Positions 22,469-34,106 of a DNA stretch of 64,000 nucleotides are shown one piece after another. Below the pieces are notes generated by a model. The model was given only the letters and a program-made list of their open reading frames with translations. It ran no database searches and was not told the DNA's origin. The stretch is from Avena insularis (taxonomy: Eukaryota; Streptophyta; Magnoliopsida; Poales; Poaceae), in the NCBI GenBank assembly GCA_023614405.1, contig CM042685.1:184918257-184982256 (forward strand). The letters run 5' to 3'. Positions within the stretch are counted from its first letter, which is position 1. Each line of letters begins with the position of its first letter. The translations under genes and the position numbers were made by a program.

Positions 22469-25400
22469 TGTTAACACCCGGATTTTTAATCCCAAATGCT
22501 TGTTATGCCATACATCGCAATCCCAGGATTACCATTTTTGCGAGACATAACAGGTTGGATATCACAGTACATCATCCATTACAAACCATTAATACGGTCT
22601 TACAACAAATAAAGGATCTCATGATCCAGTCTTAATACAATCAAAGCAGCGGAATAATATAATAATGATAGCATGGGCGAGGCTCCATCTTCATGGTCAC
22701 ATGCAATACTGACGATGGGAGATGATCCTAGTTGTCGTAACCTTCCTACGGTCCATCCTCCTGATAGTCCTCTTCATAGTATGGCCACGGGAATAGCCAG
22801 GGACAAATCCATGAGTACTCTTTAAGTACTCGCAAACTATCACTAACAGGTAAAGTGGTTTGAGTAGGAATACTAAGATCTAGGTTGTTTTGCAAAAAGC
22901 CAGGTTTATCTCTAACTGAGTTTAGAAGCAAAGAAAACTAGTTTAAGGTTTTATAACACCTAAGTGGGAACTTTAGTTTTTAGGTTCACAACCCTGTTGT
23001 GGTCAAGTCAAAGTCATGATTCATTTCATAAGTCATTTTGAAAACATCTGATGATGGAACAGTATGTCCACTCCAACTGTCCATAACCGCGGATGCGGCT
23101 ATTCGAATAGTTTGACACTCTGCAGAGGTGGTACACTTTCACCACAATATTTGATACATCCATCAGGAACAATCCTGAATTCACCATACTCAGTATGCGG
23201 ATAATCAATCCTAACCTTTCAATTACACACCCTAGTATAGGCACCTCTCCTATGAGTTTGACCTCCTAACCATGACCATCTGTCATCTTGGGAACTGCAC
23301 AGGTGGTCAATCTTCACGAGGTAGCTTCAGCTCAAACCTCGGACGCAAGGGAATCCATACTAAGGTATATAAACTTCCAGTCAAGCCCTACCCAATTTCG
23401 GGTATTGTGGTTGTACGGTAAAATTGGAATGGTATTGCATCCAGACACAACCATTAGTTTTATAAAGGGCTAAGGCTCATGCCTCAACATTTTCATCGTC
23501 AAAATCACCTTGTGTTCACTAACACATGTCAAAACATTTCATTAGAATGACTCATTATTCTAAGGTTTTCATAACCATTTTCACCAAGTATTCCCATCTA
23601 AAGTGATCAAGTTTTATGCTTAGCACTAGCAACTAAAGTTGGGGGTAACCACTAATGAGGGGTGATAATCAAGTGTGGCTTATCTAAATTCAATCTCATT
23701 CCTCTGGATGACATCAAGATCTACCTAACTTAGGCCAAGTTTTATGATCTTTATGCTACCTCTAATATCTTTCTAAAGTTTACAAGTCACTAAGTAAACA
23801 TAAATAAAAAGCTTTGATAAAGAAATAAAATAATCAAGCTTGCAAGTAAAACTGGGATTTAGGATACTCAAGATTGTCTAATCCAAGCATGCCTAATGCA
23901 TTGCATAGGTTATCTAGCTTTCACAGTTGCAAGTGTTAGCTTGCATTAGATAGCTTGCCTTGTGCAGAGCAGTGGTTAAAGTTCTCCTCTGCTTCTTCCT
24001 CGTAGTAGTCTCCTTCCTCTTCGTATCCTTGGTCGGTACTAGCATCTATAAATAAATACGAGGTACACAATCACCAAACAATACTTAACTACTTCTATTT
24101 AGCACACAAAGGTTCACACTAGATGATCTAGCATCATCACAATCATCACAAAGATTAAGGCACTAGTTTTATTTATTTTATTTTTAAAAAGTAATTTCTA
24201 CTTATTGAAAAACTACTTAAGATTTAATATTCTCCAACTAAAATATGGGATCATGTTGACACATGTCATCACGACATATTTCAATACTTGGGAATATGAT
24301 TTAAAGTGGTGTCACAATTTAATAAGGTTTAACCTTTTTATTTTAATTAATTAAAGTGACTAGAAATGACTATGGGGCATTCTTTTATTACTTGTCCATT
24401 ATTATTGCAAGTAAACCTAGATATTTTTATATATTCAGAAAGGTCTTATCAAATGTGAGTTTTGAGAGTTGGAATTAACTCAAAAGATTTTATGGTTGAA
24501 TTTTGAAAAATGTTTGAATGCAGAAAAGTCTCTGCCTTGTCATTTTTACTATAGGTGACCTATAATTCCAATTGGTTTGAATCCAATGGGTTTGGATTAA
24601 GAATTTCAATACCTTTCTAACAAAATTGGTTTCATGCAATTTGGTTCAGTAAATCTTTCTGAAATGATTGTTGAATCTACTGCCAGAACTAGGTTTGAAA
24701 CTAAATAGATAAATCAAATTTCAAACTACTGGGTTGCGCGGGAGTGCTAACTGGGTCGGCCCACTTCGCACAACGCACACGGGCAGGTTAAGTGGTTGTC
24801 CCCACATGTCAGTGGGACAGGGTGGTGCGAAGGGGTACGGGGCGATTACGACCGTATGATTAGATGTAAGATCAACAGCTGAGGGTCGTCATCAACGTCT
24901 GAACAGAACGCGATGAGCACGAACCCTAGTGCGGCCAGTGGGTGTCTATGGCGGCTCAGGCGATGGTCGGTGATGGGGGCGAACGACGAAGTCGACGACG
25001 GCGATTCTCCCGGTACTGGCGGCTCCTCCTAGGATGGCTCCAATCAGCGACCCCCTTCTCCAGCAGCGGCAGGCTCCGGCGAAATTCCGGCGATGTGGCG
25101 CTCGCCTTGCTCTGGGAAGAAGTGGGCACGATCAGTGAGAGGTGGGGAATGGAATGGTGTGAAGAAATCGAACAGGGAAGGCCTCTATTTATACTGCGAC
25201 GAGGGAACCGAAGGGTGTGAGCTGAGCTCGTCGGGGTCGGCTTCACAATGAGCTATGGGCATGGCCGAAGGTAGGGGACGGTGCGAAGTCTCCTGGAGAA
25301 GCTCAACGTCTTGATGGCGCGGCAAGGGGCGGTGCGATTCGATCGGAACACGTCGACACTCTAGGCGGCACCGCGACAGTTTTGATGGCGCACAGGCGCT

Positions 25401-26376
25401 CCTGGTCGCGCGGCAGGAACAGGGTTGTCTGGGAGGTTCCTGGCACTATGGTGATCACGTACACGGGTGACGAAGGCGGGGCGCGGTATGTGCGAGCGTG
25501 TCGATCGTGACGCTCTAGCGCGCTCTAGACATGGTCGCAGAGAAATGGGCGCGTGCGTTTCTCTGTGGTCCAGTGCCTGGGAGGGGTCAAGGGCTGGACA
25601 GGGGGTGGAGGTGGACGGTGGCGTTCTTGCTAAACACGGTGGCTAGGCTCGACGCTTGCTCTGGCTAGCTAGCCATGGTCGGTTGGCAAGGGTGCTCTCG
25701 GGTTGGCACGACATGATGCACTGGGTAGGGGATAGGTGTGTTCAAGGCATTGGTTGGTACTAGGGGAGACAAGTGTGACCAATGGTGAACAATAGTTGCA
25801 AAGATTACTTATCAAAACAGTGAAGTTTGGCCAGTTTGATTTTCTGTCTCCAAGTGTTTGATAAAATGGCCAAAAGAAATTTTAATTTGAATTTTTGGAT
25901 GAAACTTGGTGGGGGCAAAGTTCACATACTAGGTAGTATCTGGTTGCTTGGATTTGTCAAGGTGCACTGGTTTGGTTGGGTTTTGAGAAATGGTGATATT
26001 TCCATATGAACTAGATTCAAATTTCAAATGTCATTTGAATAACGTTGCCAAATGTTTCTGTGGATTTGCAAGGTGGGTTTGGGTTCACTTTCACTTGGTC
26101 TAGCAAGGGGTGAAAAGAATTGGATTTGTTTCTGTTTGAAATCTTGGACTAGAAACACTCAAAGTGGTCTAGTGAGCAAGATTGGCAAAAATAACCGTTT
26201 GCTTATTTTGTTTGTTTTTTTGAATTTTTATTGTTTTGATTCTGCTTGGAAATTATTTAGATGATGTTGTTTTCATCTTTAAACCAATCCTTGCATTTAC
26301 AACAATCAAACAAGTCCATTCAAGCATTCATACATTCATCACATACACACATGCATTCATATGGATTTAATTAACA
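22469..26376 (-). repeat. 5' LTR of family A, about 3.9 kb
   Basis: The U5 end is firm: TGTTAACACCCGG on the plus strand beside the PBS. The other end is placed at TTAACA (26376) because it gives matching TGTTAA/TTAACA termini, but this is provisional. A promoter on the minus strand is marked by TATAAATAG at 25185-25193. The GC-rich 24720-25700 stretch around it has overlapping frames on both strands and no domains, so no genes are called. 22469-23285 matches 3787-4587 in opposite orientation. Confidence 0.6.
25185..25193 (-). promoter_or_regulatory. LTR promoter TATA box
   Basis: TATAAATAG on the minus strand, followed by a GC-rich leader running toward the PBS at 22465. Spacing agrees with a long R-U5 region in this LTR. 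Confidence 0.5.
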
Positions 26377-26556
26377 AAAGTTTTTGTTAACCCTAAATTT
26401 GGGTAATTGGAATTGATAACCTTGATTAATATTTTTTGGGTGTTTTTTTTGAAGTAAAATGTTATATATTAAGCATGCAAGCCGCCTTATTAAAACCTTC
26501 CAGTCCCGTTAGGTACACTGGGAAGGAAAAAGAGTGCGTCAGAAACTTGCAGCCCA

Positions 26557-27201
26557 TTAAACAATAGTTACATCGTTCAAGAGAGGTTGCAGAACAAAGC
26601 TAGGGGGTACATCGAGCCAATCACAATCATTTTTAGACTCGAAGAAATTCCTAGCTATTTCATGCGCTACTGAATTTGCATCTCTCGCATTATGGATGAA
26701 CTCAACCTTCCCAATTTGTCCGGCTTGAACAAGGATATCAGCATAGATTGTTGTAGCCTCGTTCCAAATCCGTTCGGCCCCAGAGCATAGTTGTATCATC
26801 TCCAAACAATCAGACTCTGCCTCAATATCATTGAACCCCAAAGAATTAGCCAAAATTAGGCCATGCAACATAGCCCAAGCCTCCGCTAAGGTAGGTGATG
26901 CCACATGCGATATGAATTTTGACTGTGCTGCAATGAAATCTCCTCTGCTATTCCTCAGAATGGCCCCCGACACACCAGAAAAAATTTCAGCCGAAAATGC
27001 TGCATCAACGTTTAGCTTGACAGATTTAGCTTTCGGTCTCGACCAAGTATTCTTCATCTGTCCGATCGATGGTTTCTTTGCTTTCAAGGAATTTGCCGCT
27101 ATGGCTTTAATCGAGGTGATGCACTGCGCATTAGGGGGTACTTGCTCACCGTGGGATATTTTACGATGTCTCCACCAGAGGCGATAGCAGAGACGCTGCA
27201 A
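26557..27201 (-). pseudogene. LINE RNase H domain
   Basis: Reads KLNVDAAFSAEIFSGVSGAILRNSRGDF, then TLAEAWAMLHGL and ESDCLEMIQL, ending in HNARDANSVAHEIARNF. These are the plant-type RNase H blocks (first Asp in NVDA, Glu in AEAWA, Asp in ESDC, last Asp in ARDANSVAH). In plant L1 elements this domain is fused behind zf-RVT and removes RNA from the RNA:DNA hybrid. The catalytic acidic residues are all present, but the frame is cut off from RT and zf-RVT by a shift near 27100-27200. Confidence 0.85.
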
Positions 27202-28196
27202 TTTTCAATAGAGTCATATCCTGGCAAATTGCATGAGGGGATTTTAAGAAGCGCCTCAAATACCTGAGCACTAGATCGATCAGTCCACGTTGCCTCATGA
27301 ACAGACTCTTCAAGTCCTAATCCTCTCCAAATATATGTCGCTCCTTGGCATTTAAATATCATATGCATGATGTCCTCCTCATCAGTAGTACAAAACGGAC
27401 AAACCCCACTAGAACCAATGTGTCGACCAAGCAATATGGATTTCAATGATAGCGAACCATGCATAATTCTCCAACAGTAGATTTTCACCTTTGCTGGCAC
27501 ATCAAGACTCCAGAGTATTTTCCATATCGGATTATTCAACGATGTTCCAGATAACAATGATCTACAGGTAACACCATTGAATTGGTGTTTCCACTCCATA
27601 TGGTATGCTGATCTCACCGAGGAAACACCTGAACGAGTAAAATGCCAAGCCAGAAAGTCATCAAAAGCATTAATATGAGTTAGAATCTGTAGGATTCTTT
27701 GTGCATCAATATGGTGGAAGTTTGATCGCACAATATCCTCATCCCAAACTCCAGATATTGGATCGATCAGCTCATAGACCTTGGTTAATATACAGTTACC
27801 TCGTGGGGAAACAATTTTCCTGTCTGGGCTAGATGGAACCCACGGGTCCTTCCAAATGTCAATAGAGTCACCGCTGCCCACACGCCAAATACAACCTCTC
27901 TTGAAAGTTTGTATCCCCGCAACTATACTTTGCCATGTAAACGATGAGCCAGCCTTTGCTCCCGCCTTAAGTAAATCTCCAGAAGGATAATATTTAGCAC
28001 GGAGTACTTGGGCGCATAAGGAATTTTGATTATCAATCAATCTCCAAACTTGTTTAGCAAGCATGGCCAAAATAAAAGAGTGGAGATCCCGGAAACCCAT
28101 ACCTCCCTCCTTTTTAGGGAAACACAATTTCCACCAAGCATGCCAATGCAATTTCTTCTTGGTCATTGTCACCCCACCAGTAATGGGAAATGGCAT
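27099..28196 (-). pseudogene. LINE zf-RVT and RT C-terminal part
   Basis: Begins with the RT thumb-side block PKKEGGMGFRDLHSFILAML, conserved in plant L1 ORF2, and continues to IWKILWSLDVPAKVKIYCWR and GVCPFCTTDEEDIMHMIFKC, the zf-RVT zinc-binding region (CPFC...H...C). It overlaps the RT frame by about 80 bp, so a frameshift lies near 28114-28196. Confidence 0.85.
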
Positions 28197-29397
28197 CAGT
28201 AATCTTTTTGCAGATATTCTTTGGAAGAAGGAACACTAACATTGCATAAACAGGGATAGATTGAATAATAGCCTTTATTAAAATCTCCTTACCACCAATC
28301 GATAGTAGTTTCTCCATCCACCCTTTGATTCTTTGGTTCACCCTTTCCACAAAATGCATAAAGCAATCACTTCGGTTCGTCCTCACCAAAGCCGGGAGGC
28401 CCAAATATTTATCCGAGATTGCCTCTGTATCAATATTGAGAGTATTACATATCTCTTCTTTCACATCCACCCGAGTGTTTGGGCTAAAAAAGATACTAGA
28501 CTTCGCCACACTCACAAGTTCTCCCGAATTTTCACAATAGGTATCACGAACTTGCTTCAACGAGATTGCATTATTCAAATCTGCTTTCAAGAGGATAAAA
28601 GAATCATCAACAAAAAGTAGGTGTGATACTGATGGTGTGTTCCTGCACACTCTGACCCCTTCAATGCCACCAATCTCCTCCGTGTGTAACAAGCAACTTG
28701 AGAGACCTTCCGCACATATGAGGAACAAGTAAGGGGAGAGAGGATCTCCCTGACGAATGCCTCTAGTAGGTTTAAACTCTTCAGTTAATTCGAAATTGAA
28801 CCTGACAGAATAAGAAACCGACATGACACACGCCATAACTAGCTCAACCCAATGACTATGGAACCCCATCTTCATCATCATCTCCCTAAGGAAGTTCCAT
28901 TCTACTTTGTCGTATGCCTTATGTATGTCAAGCTTGACCGCACAAAGCCCAGTTTTTCCTTTTCTCTTTTTTTTGATTTTATGAACACATTCATACGCCA
29001 CCAAAATGTTATCCGTGATAAGTCTTCCAGGGACAAAAGCGCTCTGGGTTGGTGATATAATATCTGGAAGAATTACCTTTAACCTTGCTGCAAACATTTT
29101 TGATATAATCTTATAGACAACGTTACATAATGATATAGGTCGAAACTGTGATACCTCTTCGGGAGACTCCACCTTCGGTATCAATACCAGCACGGTCTCG
29201 TTCCACCCATCCGGGATAACCTTCTCATTGATTGCTTTTAAAACCGCACCAGTGATATCATTACCAACAAGATGCCAAAATCTCTTATAAAAGAGAGCAT
29301 GCAAACCATCGGACCCTGGCGCCTTTAAATCTCCTATACTGAACACAGCTTTTCTCACATCGTCTGCTGTGTATGGGGAAATCAGTTTTTCATTCAT
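28114..29397 (-). pseudogene. LINE reverse transcriptase
   Basis: A 427-codon frame with all main non-LTR RT blocks: GDLKAPGSDGLHALFYKRFW, FRPISLCNVVYKIISK, QSAFVPGRLITDNILVAYE, KLDIHKAYDKVEWNFL, TRGIRQGDPLSPYLFLICAE and the catalytic LFVDDSFILL (FVDD; most LINEs have FADD). The RT core is open, but the polyprotein is broken on both sides, so this copy cannot make an active ORF2 protein. Confidence 0.9.
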
Positions 29398-29399
29398 CT

Positions 29400-29883
29400 C
29401 AACAGTAACCCTTGGGACAATTTTTTCTAGGAAATCAGGGTCACCACATTATTACACGTCGAGAAGAGGTTATCAAAGTAGCCTAATATGATTGGCTTCA
29501 AATTCTCCGTACCTTCCACAACATTATCTGTCGGATCCTTTAATTGCTTAATCAGGTTACGCTTCTTTCGCATCGACGCATAGCTATGAAACAAGCATGT
29601 GTTCTTGTCTCCATTTTGTATCCAATTTGCACGAGATCTCTATACCCATTTAATTTCTTCCTGCTCCAAAAGATTTTCAATCAGTCGAGCCAATTCGAAT
29701 TTCTTCTGGTCATTATCTGGTGTTAACAGACCACGCATCAGCTCCTCAAGCTCCCTCTGGGCCTGCCGCGAACGCCTCTTGGGATTCTTCAAAATAGCAC
29801 TGTCCCATGCATGTAAACCAGCATGCATGGCTTTAAGTCGAGCGAGAACGTCGGTCGATCGTGCCCTGATCAGCAGCCTGCCA
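29400..29883 (-). other. LINE EN-RT linker with frame breaks
   Basis: Connects endonuclease and RT. Pieces such as RQAQRELEELMRGLLTPDNDQKKFELARLIENLLEQEEIKWV (29828-29640) match the usual charged linker of plant L1 ORF2 but lie in shifted frames. Confidence 0.6.
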
Positions 29884-30575
29884 CTACTCCTTTACAACAT
29901 CTAGGAAACCTTCTTCTTTAAACCATTTAGCCTCAAATTGTTGTTGTCTGTTATCAGGAACAGCTGCCGCCGCTTTATAATACTCAGTATCTAACAATAA
30001 CAGACGATGGTCAGACCGGTTATATTCCGAATGCAATAGTGCTGAATCTGGATGCTCTTGGATCCAAGTAGTATTGGCTAATCCCCTATCCAGCCTCTCA
30101 CGCATAGCTCCCCTATGCCATGTAAAAGGATTCCCAATAAATCCAATATCAGCAAGTCCGCATGAGTCAATTGCATCATGAAAGGCCTGTGTAAACCGCT
30201 GCGGTCCGATTCTTCCTCCTTCTTTCTCATGGTCATACAAAATCTCACTCAAATCACCCATAATAAGCCATGGTAAGGAATTCTGTTGATGGATAGCTCT
30301 AATTCTCTCCCACGTTTTGTATTTATTCGCCCACTTAAATTCACCGTATAAGCCTGTAAATCTCCACTCTTTATTGTCCTCCTGAACAATTCGCACGTCA
30401 ATGTAATTAGGACAAGCATAAATATGGTGGAGTTTTACCTCCAACTTCCACACGATACTTTACGACCATCACTAGGCTGTACAATAAGGAAATCCATTTT
30501 CATCTGCCTTCGCAAAACTTCCGCTAGGTAACGATCTAGATGAGTTTCCGAAAGAAAAACCACATCCGAATGATA
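29884..30575 (-). pseudogene. LINE endonuclease domain, N-terminus missing
   Basis: Reads WRFTGLYGEFKWANKYKTWE, WLIMGDLSEIL, CGLADIGFIGNPFTWHRGAM, RLDRGLANTTW and NRSDHRLLLLD, the L1 endonuclease motifs including the GD(F/L) and catalytic SDH. Upstream of a shift near 30455 the coding strand still encodes FLSETHLDRYLAEVLRRQM. The domain's first about 40 residues are absent because the element stops at 30575. Confidence 0.85.
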
Positions 30576-30589
30576 GCTATAGAGTATAG

Positions 30590-30775
30590 TTTTGGGCCTT
30601 TTTGCAATGCTAAAAACGTATAACGATGCTATAATATTTTGATAAATAGCGTGATATAGCGTGCTATTTAGAAATTAGCGGCATAGCATAAAAAATAGCT
30701 TAAACGTAACGTCGATGCTCAAAATTTGCTATAGGGTGCTATAACGTGCGCTATAGGACGCTATTTGTTTTCTTT
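30590..30775. repeat. Short repeat dense in GCTAT/ATAGC words
   Basis: Within about 150 bp at least ten copies of GCTAT or its complement ATAGC occur, often as GTGCTATA, ATAGCG or CGCTAT, giving many possible short hairpins. It looks like a small transposon-derived or MITE-like repeat next to the LINE's truncated end. No clear terminal inverted repeat or target duplication was found. Confidence 0.5.
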
Positions 30776-31334
30776 AGAGTAAGGTTTACCTTATTTGGTC
30801 ACATTTTTTTCTTGTCACATGCATATTCACTATGAACTTTACTACTTTCAACAATTGTCCTGCGGATTTTAGCAGTACTTGGCATTGTGGTTTTTTAGTT
30901 ATGATATAGCTTAACTGGTTGTAACGGTTTAGCTAATCCACTGAAGTTAACCACTACAATTAGCCCTCCTATTTTATCCATTTACCATATTTCGTGATGT
31001 ACTAAGCTACCACTCTGACTTGAGCCAAACACACCATGTATGATGGCAGGCGTGGCGGATATGTTGTGCTATTTGGTTTCTGTTTTGGGTCGCTGAAATT
31101 TTAGTACGGAGTAAAAAATGAGTAATTCCTCCTCGAACAGTTCTTCTTAGATTGACATTATTCTTTTTACATGGACATTTTTTTTGAGATAACTTAGATT
31201 GACATTGTTAAGTCATCAGACTTCTAGACCGCCTAATCAAGTATTTGGGCCGTTGGATGGGCGACGCTTCCGGCCCACGTAGTTGGCTGCTCCATTTCGA
31301 TGGATCGTCTCCTTACCCCAATTCCACCAAGCCC
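30776..31334 (+). other. Upstream region of the PPR gene
   Basis: AT-rich non-coding sequence between the repeat and the PPR start. No clear TATA box could be assigned. The in-frame codons 31257-31334 upstream of the chosen start include another ATG at 31257. Confidence 0.4.
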
Positions 31335-34106
31335 ATGTCGCGCTACCTTCTCCTCCGCCGCCAACTCACGGCCGCGGCGGGCGGCGCCGCCGTCGCGGCG
31401 CCGCTTCCCGCGAGGCGGGTTCACCGGGTGTTCGATAAGACCGCGCACACCGACCGTATCCAGGAGCTTGCAGGACTCGGCCGCCTGCGGGAGGCCAGGG
31501 AGGTGTTCGATGCCATGCCACACCGCGGCATCTTCGCCTGGAACACCATGATTTCCGCGTACTGCACCAGCGGAATGCTCGAGGACGCGAGAGCCCTCGC
31601 CGACGCTATCTCCGGAGGGAACGTGCGCACGACCACCATCCTGCTGTCAGGGTACGCTCGCCTCGGCCGCGTGCTCGATGCTCGCAGGGTGTTTGATGGA
31701 ATGCGCGAGCGGAACACTGTGGCGTGGAACGCGATGGTAAGCTGCTATGTACGGAATGGGGATATCACCATGGCGCGTAGGATGTTCGATTCGATGCCGA
31801 GCAGGAATGTCATTTCATGGAACTCGATGCTCACTGGGTACTGCCACAGTCGGCAAATGGTGGATGCATGGCGTCTGTTTGAACATATGCCAGAGCGCAA
31901 CTTGGCTTCTTGGACGGTTATGATTTCTGGGTATACTAGAACTGATCAGCACCGCAAGGCTTGGGACATCTTCCGCATGATGCACCGTGAAGGTGTGTCG
32001 CCAGACCAGTCAAACTTTGTGTCCGTGCTTTTAGCGCTGACGGGTCTTCAGGATCTTTCTGTTCTAGAGGGCTTGCGCCCTCTTGCCCTTAAGACAGGCT
32101 TTGAGAGTGATCTGGTCATCGGGACATCGATGTTAAATGCATATACTAGGGATGCAGGTGCACTTGACATTGCAGTTAAATTCTTTGAGGGTATGCCAGA
32201 AAGGAATGAGTACACATGGTCAACCATGATAGCTGGACTATCTCATGGTGGTCGAATCGATGCTGCTATTGCCGTCTATGACAGAGACCCTGTGAAATCC
32301 ATTCCATGTCAAACAGCATTGCTCACAGGCTTAGCTCGATGTGGCAGGATTGCTGATGCAAGGATTTTATTTGAGCAGATTCCAGATCCTGGTGTTGTGT
32401 CCTGGAACGCCATGATTACTGGCTATATGCAGAATAGAATGGTTGATGAGGCAAAAGAGCTGTTCGACAGGATGCCTTTTAGGAACACAATATCCTGGGC
32501 TGGAATGATTGCAGGATATGCACAGAATGGAAGGAGTGAAGATGCTTTGGATTTACTCCAAGCGCTCCATAGGAATGGGATGTTACCTAGCCTATCTAGT
32601 TTGACCAGTAGCTTCTTTGCTTGTTCAAATATTGGAGCTCTTGAGACAGGAAGACAGGTGCATTCACTTGCGGTTAAGGCTGGCTGCCAGTTCAATAGCT
32701 ATGTATGCAATGCTCTCGTTACTATGTATGGTAAGTGCAGAAACTTGGAGTATGTGAGACAAGTCTTCAATGGAATGAGAGTGAAGGACACCGTTTCATG
32801 GAACTCCTTTATTTCGGCACTTGTACACAATAATATGATGGAGGATGCAAGACATATATTTGACAACATGCTTAGTTGGGATGTTGTCTCTTGGACCACG
32901 ATAATATCTGCATATGCACAGGCTGAACGGGGAAATGAGGCAGTGGAGTTTTTCAAAACAATGTTACATGAGCATGAACTACCAAATTCCCAAATATTAA
33001 CTATACTTCTCAGTGTTTGTGGAAGCGTTGGTGTTTCTAAGCTTGGGCAACAAATTCACACAGTAGCCATTAAGCATGGAATGGATTCAGAACTTATAGT
33101 GGCTAATGCTCTCATGTCAATGTATTTCAAGTGTGGTTCTGCAGATTCTCATAAGGTTTTCGATTCAATGGAGGAACGGGACATATTTACATGGAATACC
33201 TTTATTACAGGTTGTGCACAGCATGGCCTTGGAAGACAAGCCATCAATATGTATAAGCATATGGAATCCGCAGGGGTGTTGCCAAATGGGGTCACTTTTG
33301 TGGGGCTTCTAAATGCATGCAGCCATGCTAGTTTGGTAGATGAAGGTTGGCAATTTTTCAAGTCACTGAGCAGGGATTATGGACTAACTCCTCTGCTGGA
33401 ACACTATGCATGCATGGTCGATCTACTTGGGCGAACCGGTGATGTGCAAGGAGCTGAACAATTTATTTATGATATGCCTATTGAGCCAGATGCAGTGATT
33501 TGGAGTGCTCTTCTTGGGGCATGCAAGATTCACAAGAATGCAGAAATTGGTAGAAGGGCTGCCGAGAAGCTCTTCACTACTGAGCCATCAAATGCTGGCA
33601 ACTACGTCATGCTATCAAATATATATTCTTCTCTGGGTATGTGGGTAGAAGTCGCAGAGGTACGTAGAATTATGAAACGACAAGGTGTAACAAAAGAGCC
33701 TGGCTGTAGCTGGATGCAGATAAGGAACAAAGTACACTCTTTTATCACTGGAGATAAACAACATGAGCAAATCAAAGAGATAGAATCTACCCTCCAGGAT
33801 TTGTACACTTTGTTAAGGTCTACAGGCTATGAGCCTGACACTGAATTTGTTCTCCATGACATTGATGAAGAGCAGAAGCAGAGTTCCCTTCTCTACCACA
33901 GTGAGAAGCTTGCTGTTGCTTATGGCCTTCTTGTTACACCCAAGGGCATGCCTATACAGATAATGAAGAACCTTCGAATATGTGGTGACTGTCACACTTT
34001 CATCAAGTTTGTATCACATGTCACCAAGAGACATATTGACATTAGGGATGGAAATCGGTTTCATCATTTCAGGAATGGAAGTTGTTCATGTGGTGACTTT
34101 TGGTGA
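31335..34106 (+). CDS. PLS-DYW pentatricopeptide repeat protein (organellar RNA editing factor)
   Basis: Intronless 923-codon gene. From residue about 40 there are some 20 tandem PPR motifs of the P/L/S type, e.g. VVSWNAMITGYMQNRMVDEA, with hallmark SWN..I/ISGY and FD.MP.RN words. They are followed by an E/E+ region (PG box GCSWMQIRNKVHSF) and a full-length DYW deaminase domain. The DYW domain keeps the zinc and catalytic signature H855-S-E857 and C883-x-x-C886, and ends in GSCSCGDFW. Such proteins bind specific transcripts in mitochondria or plastids and deaminate C to U. The last three residues are DFW, not DYW, a change found in some family members. The start at 31335 gives an Arg/Ala-rich, acid-free N-terminus (MSRYLLLRRQLTAAAGG) typical of an organellar presequence. 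An in-frame ATG at 31257 would add 26 residues and spoil that character. General layout resembles Arabidopsis At4g02750-type proteins, but orthology is unproven. Confidence 0.96.
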   Translation: MSRYLLLRRQLTAAAGGAAVAAPLPARRVHRVFDKTAHTDRIQELAGLGRLREAREVFDAMPHRGIFAWNTMISAYCTSGMLEDARALADAISGGNVRTTTILLSGYARLGRVLDARRVFDGMRERNTVAWNAMVSCYVRNGDITMARRMFDSMPSRNVISWNSMLTGYCHSRQMVDAWRLFEHMPERNLASWTVMISGYTRTDQHRKAWDIFRMMHREGVSPDQSNFVSVLLALTGLQDLSVLEGLRPLALKTGFESDLVIGTSMLNAYTRDAGALDIAVKFFEGMPERNEYTWSTMIAGLSHGGRIDAAIAVYDRDPVKSIPCQTALLTGLARCGRIADARILFEQIPDPGVVSWNAMITGYMQNRMVDEAKELFDRMPFRNTISWAGMIAGYAQNGRSEDALDLLQALHRNGMLPSLSSLTSSFFACSNIGALETGRQVHSLAVKAGCQFNSYVCNALVTMYGKCRNLEYVRQVFNGMRVKDTVSWNSFISALVHNNMMEDARHIFDNMLSWDVVSWTTIISAYAQAERGNEAVEFFKTMLHEHELPNSQILTILLSVCGSVGVSKLGQQIHTVAIKHGMDSELIVANALMSMYFKCGSADSHKVFDSMEERDIFTWNTFITGCAQHGLGRQAINMYKHMESAGVLPNGVTFVGLLNACSHASLVDEGWQFFKSLSRDYGLTPLLEHYACMVDLLGRTGDVQGAEQFIYDMPIEPDAVIWSALLGACKIHKNAEIGRRAAEKLFTTEPSNAGNYVMLSNIYSSLGMWVEVAEVRRIMKRQGVTKEPGCSWMQIRNKVHSFITGDKQHEQIKEIESTLQDLYTLLRSTGYEPDTEFVLHDIDEEQKQSSLLYHSEKLAVAYGLLVTPKGMPIQIMKNLRICGDCHTFIKFVSHVTKRHIDIRDGNRFHHFRNGSCSCGDFW

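Larger units (their letters stand above)
21400..26376 (-). mobile_element. Large LTR retrotransposon (family A), 5' LTR and start of body
   Basis: Minus-strand element: LTR at about 22469-26376, then a PBS (GCTCTGATACCA on the plus strand, 22454-22465, which is TGGTATCAGAGC on the coding strand and complementary to initiator tRNA-Met), then an internal region with one 174-codon ORF. No gag, protease, RT or integrase is seen before the sequence becomes another repeat near 21380, and no second LTR is present. A very long LTR with little coding content resembles large non-autonomous derivatives (LARDs), but truncation of an ordinary gypsy cannot be excluded. Confidence 0.6.
26377..30575 (-). mobile_element. 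L1-type LINE with RNase H, 5'-truncated
   Basis: Minus-strand LINE. Its 3' end is the T-rich tract at 26435-26451 (poly(A) on the coding strand). The order from there is RNase H, zf-RVT, RT, linker and endonuclease, ending abruptly at about 30575 within the endonuclease domain. ORF1 and the endonuclease start are absent, so it is 5'-truncated, the common outcome for LINEs. Shifts between the EN, RT, zf-RVT and RNase H frames kill it. It sits at the edge of the family A LTR; the first 60 bp listed here are flank. No target duplication could be recognised. Confidence 0.88.

Noticed and set aside
24942..25246. 92- and 96-codon frames on opposite strands
   Set aside because: They mirror each other in the GC-rich leader of the family A LTR and have no domain.
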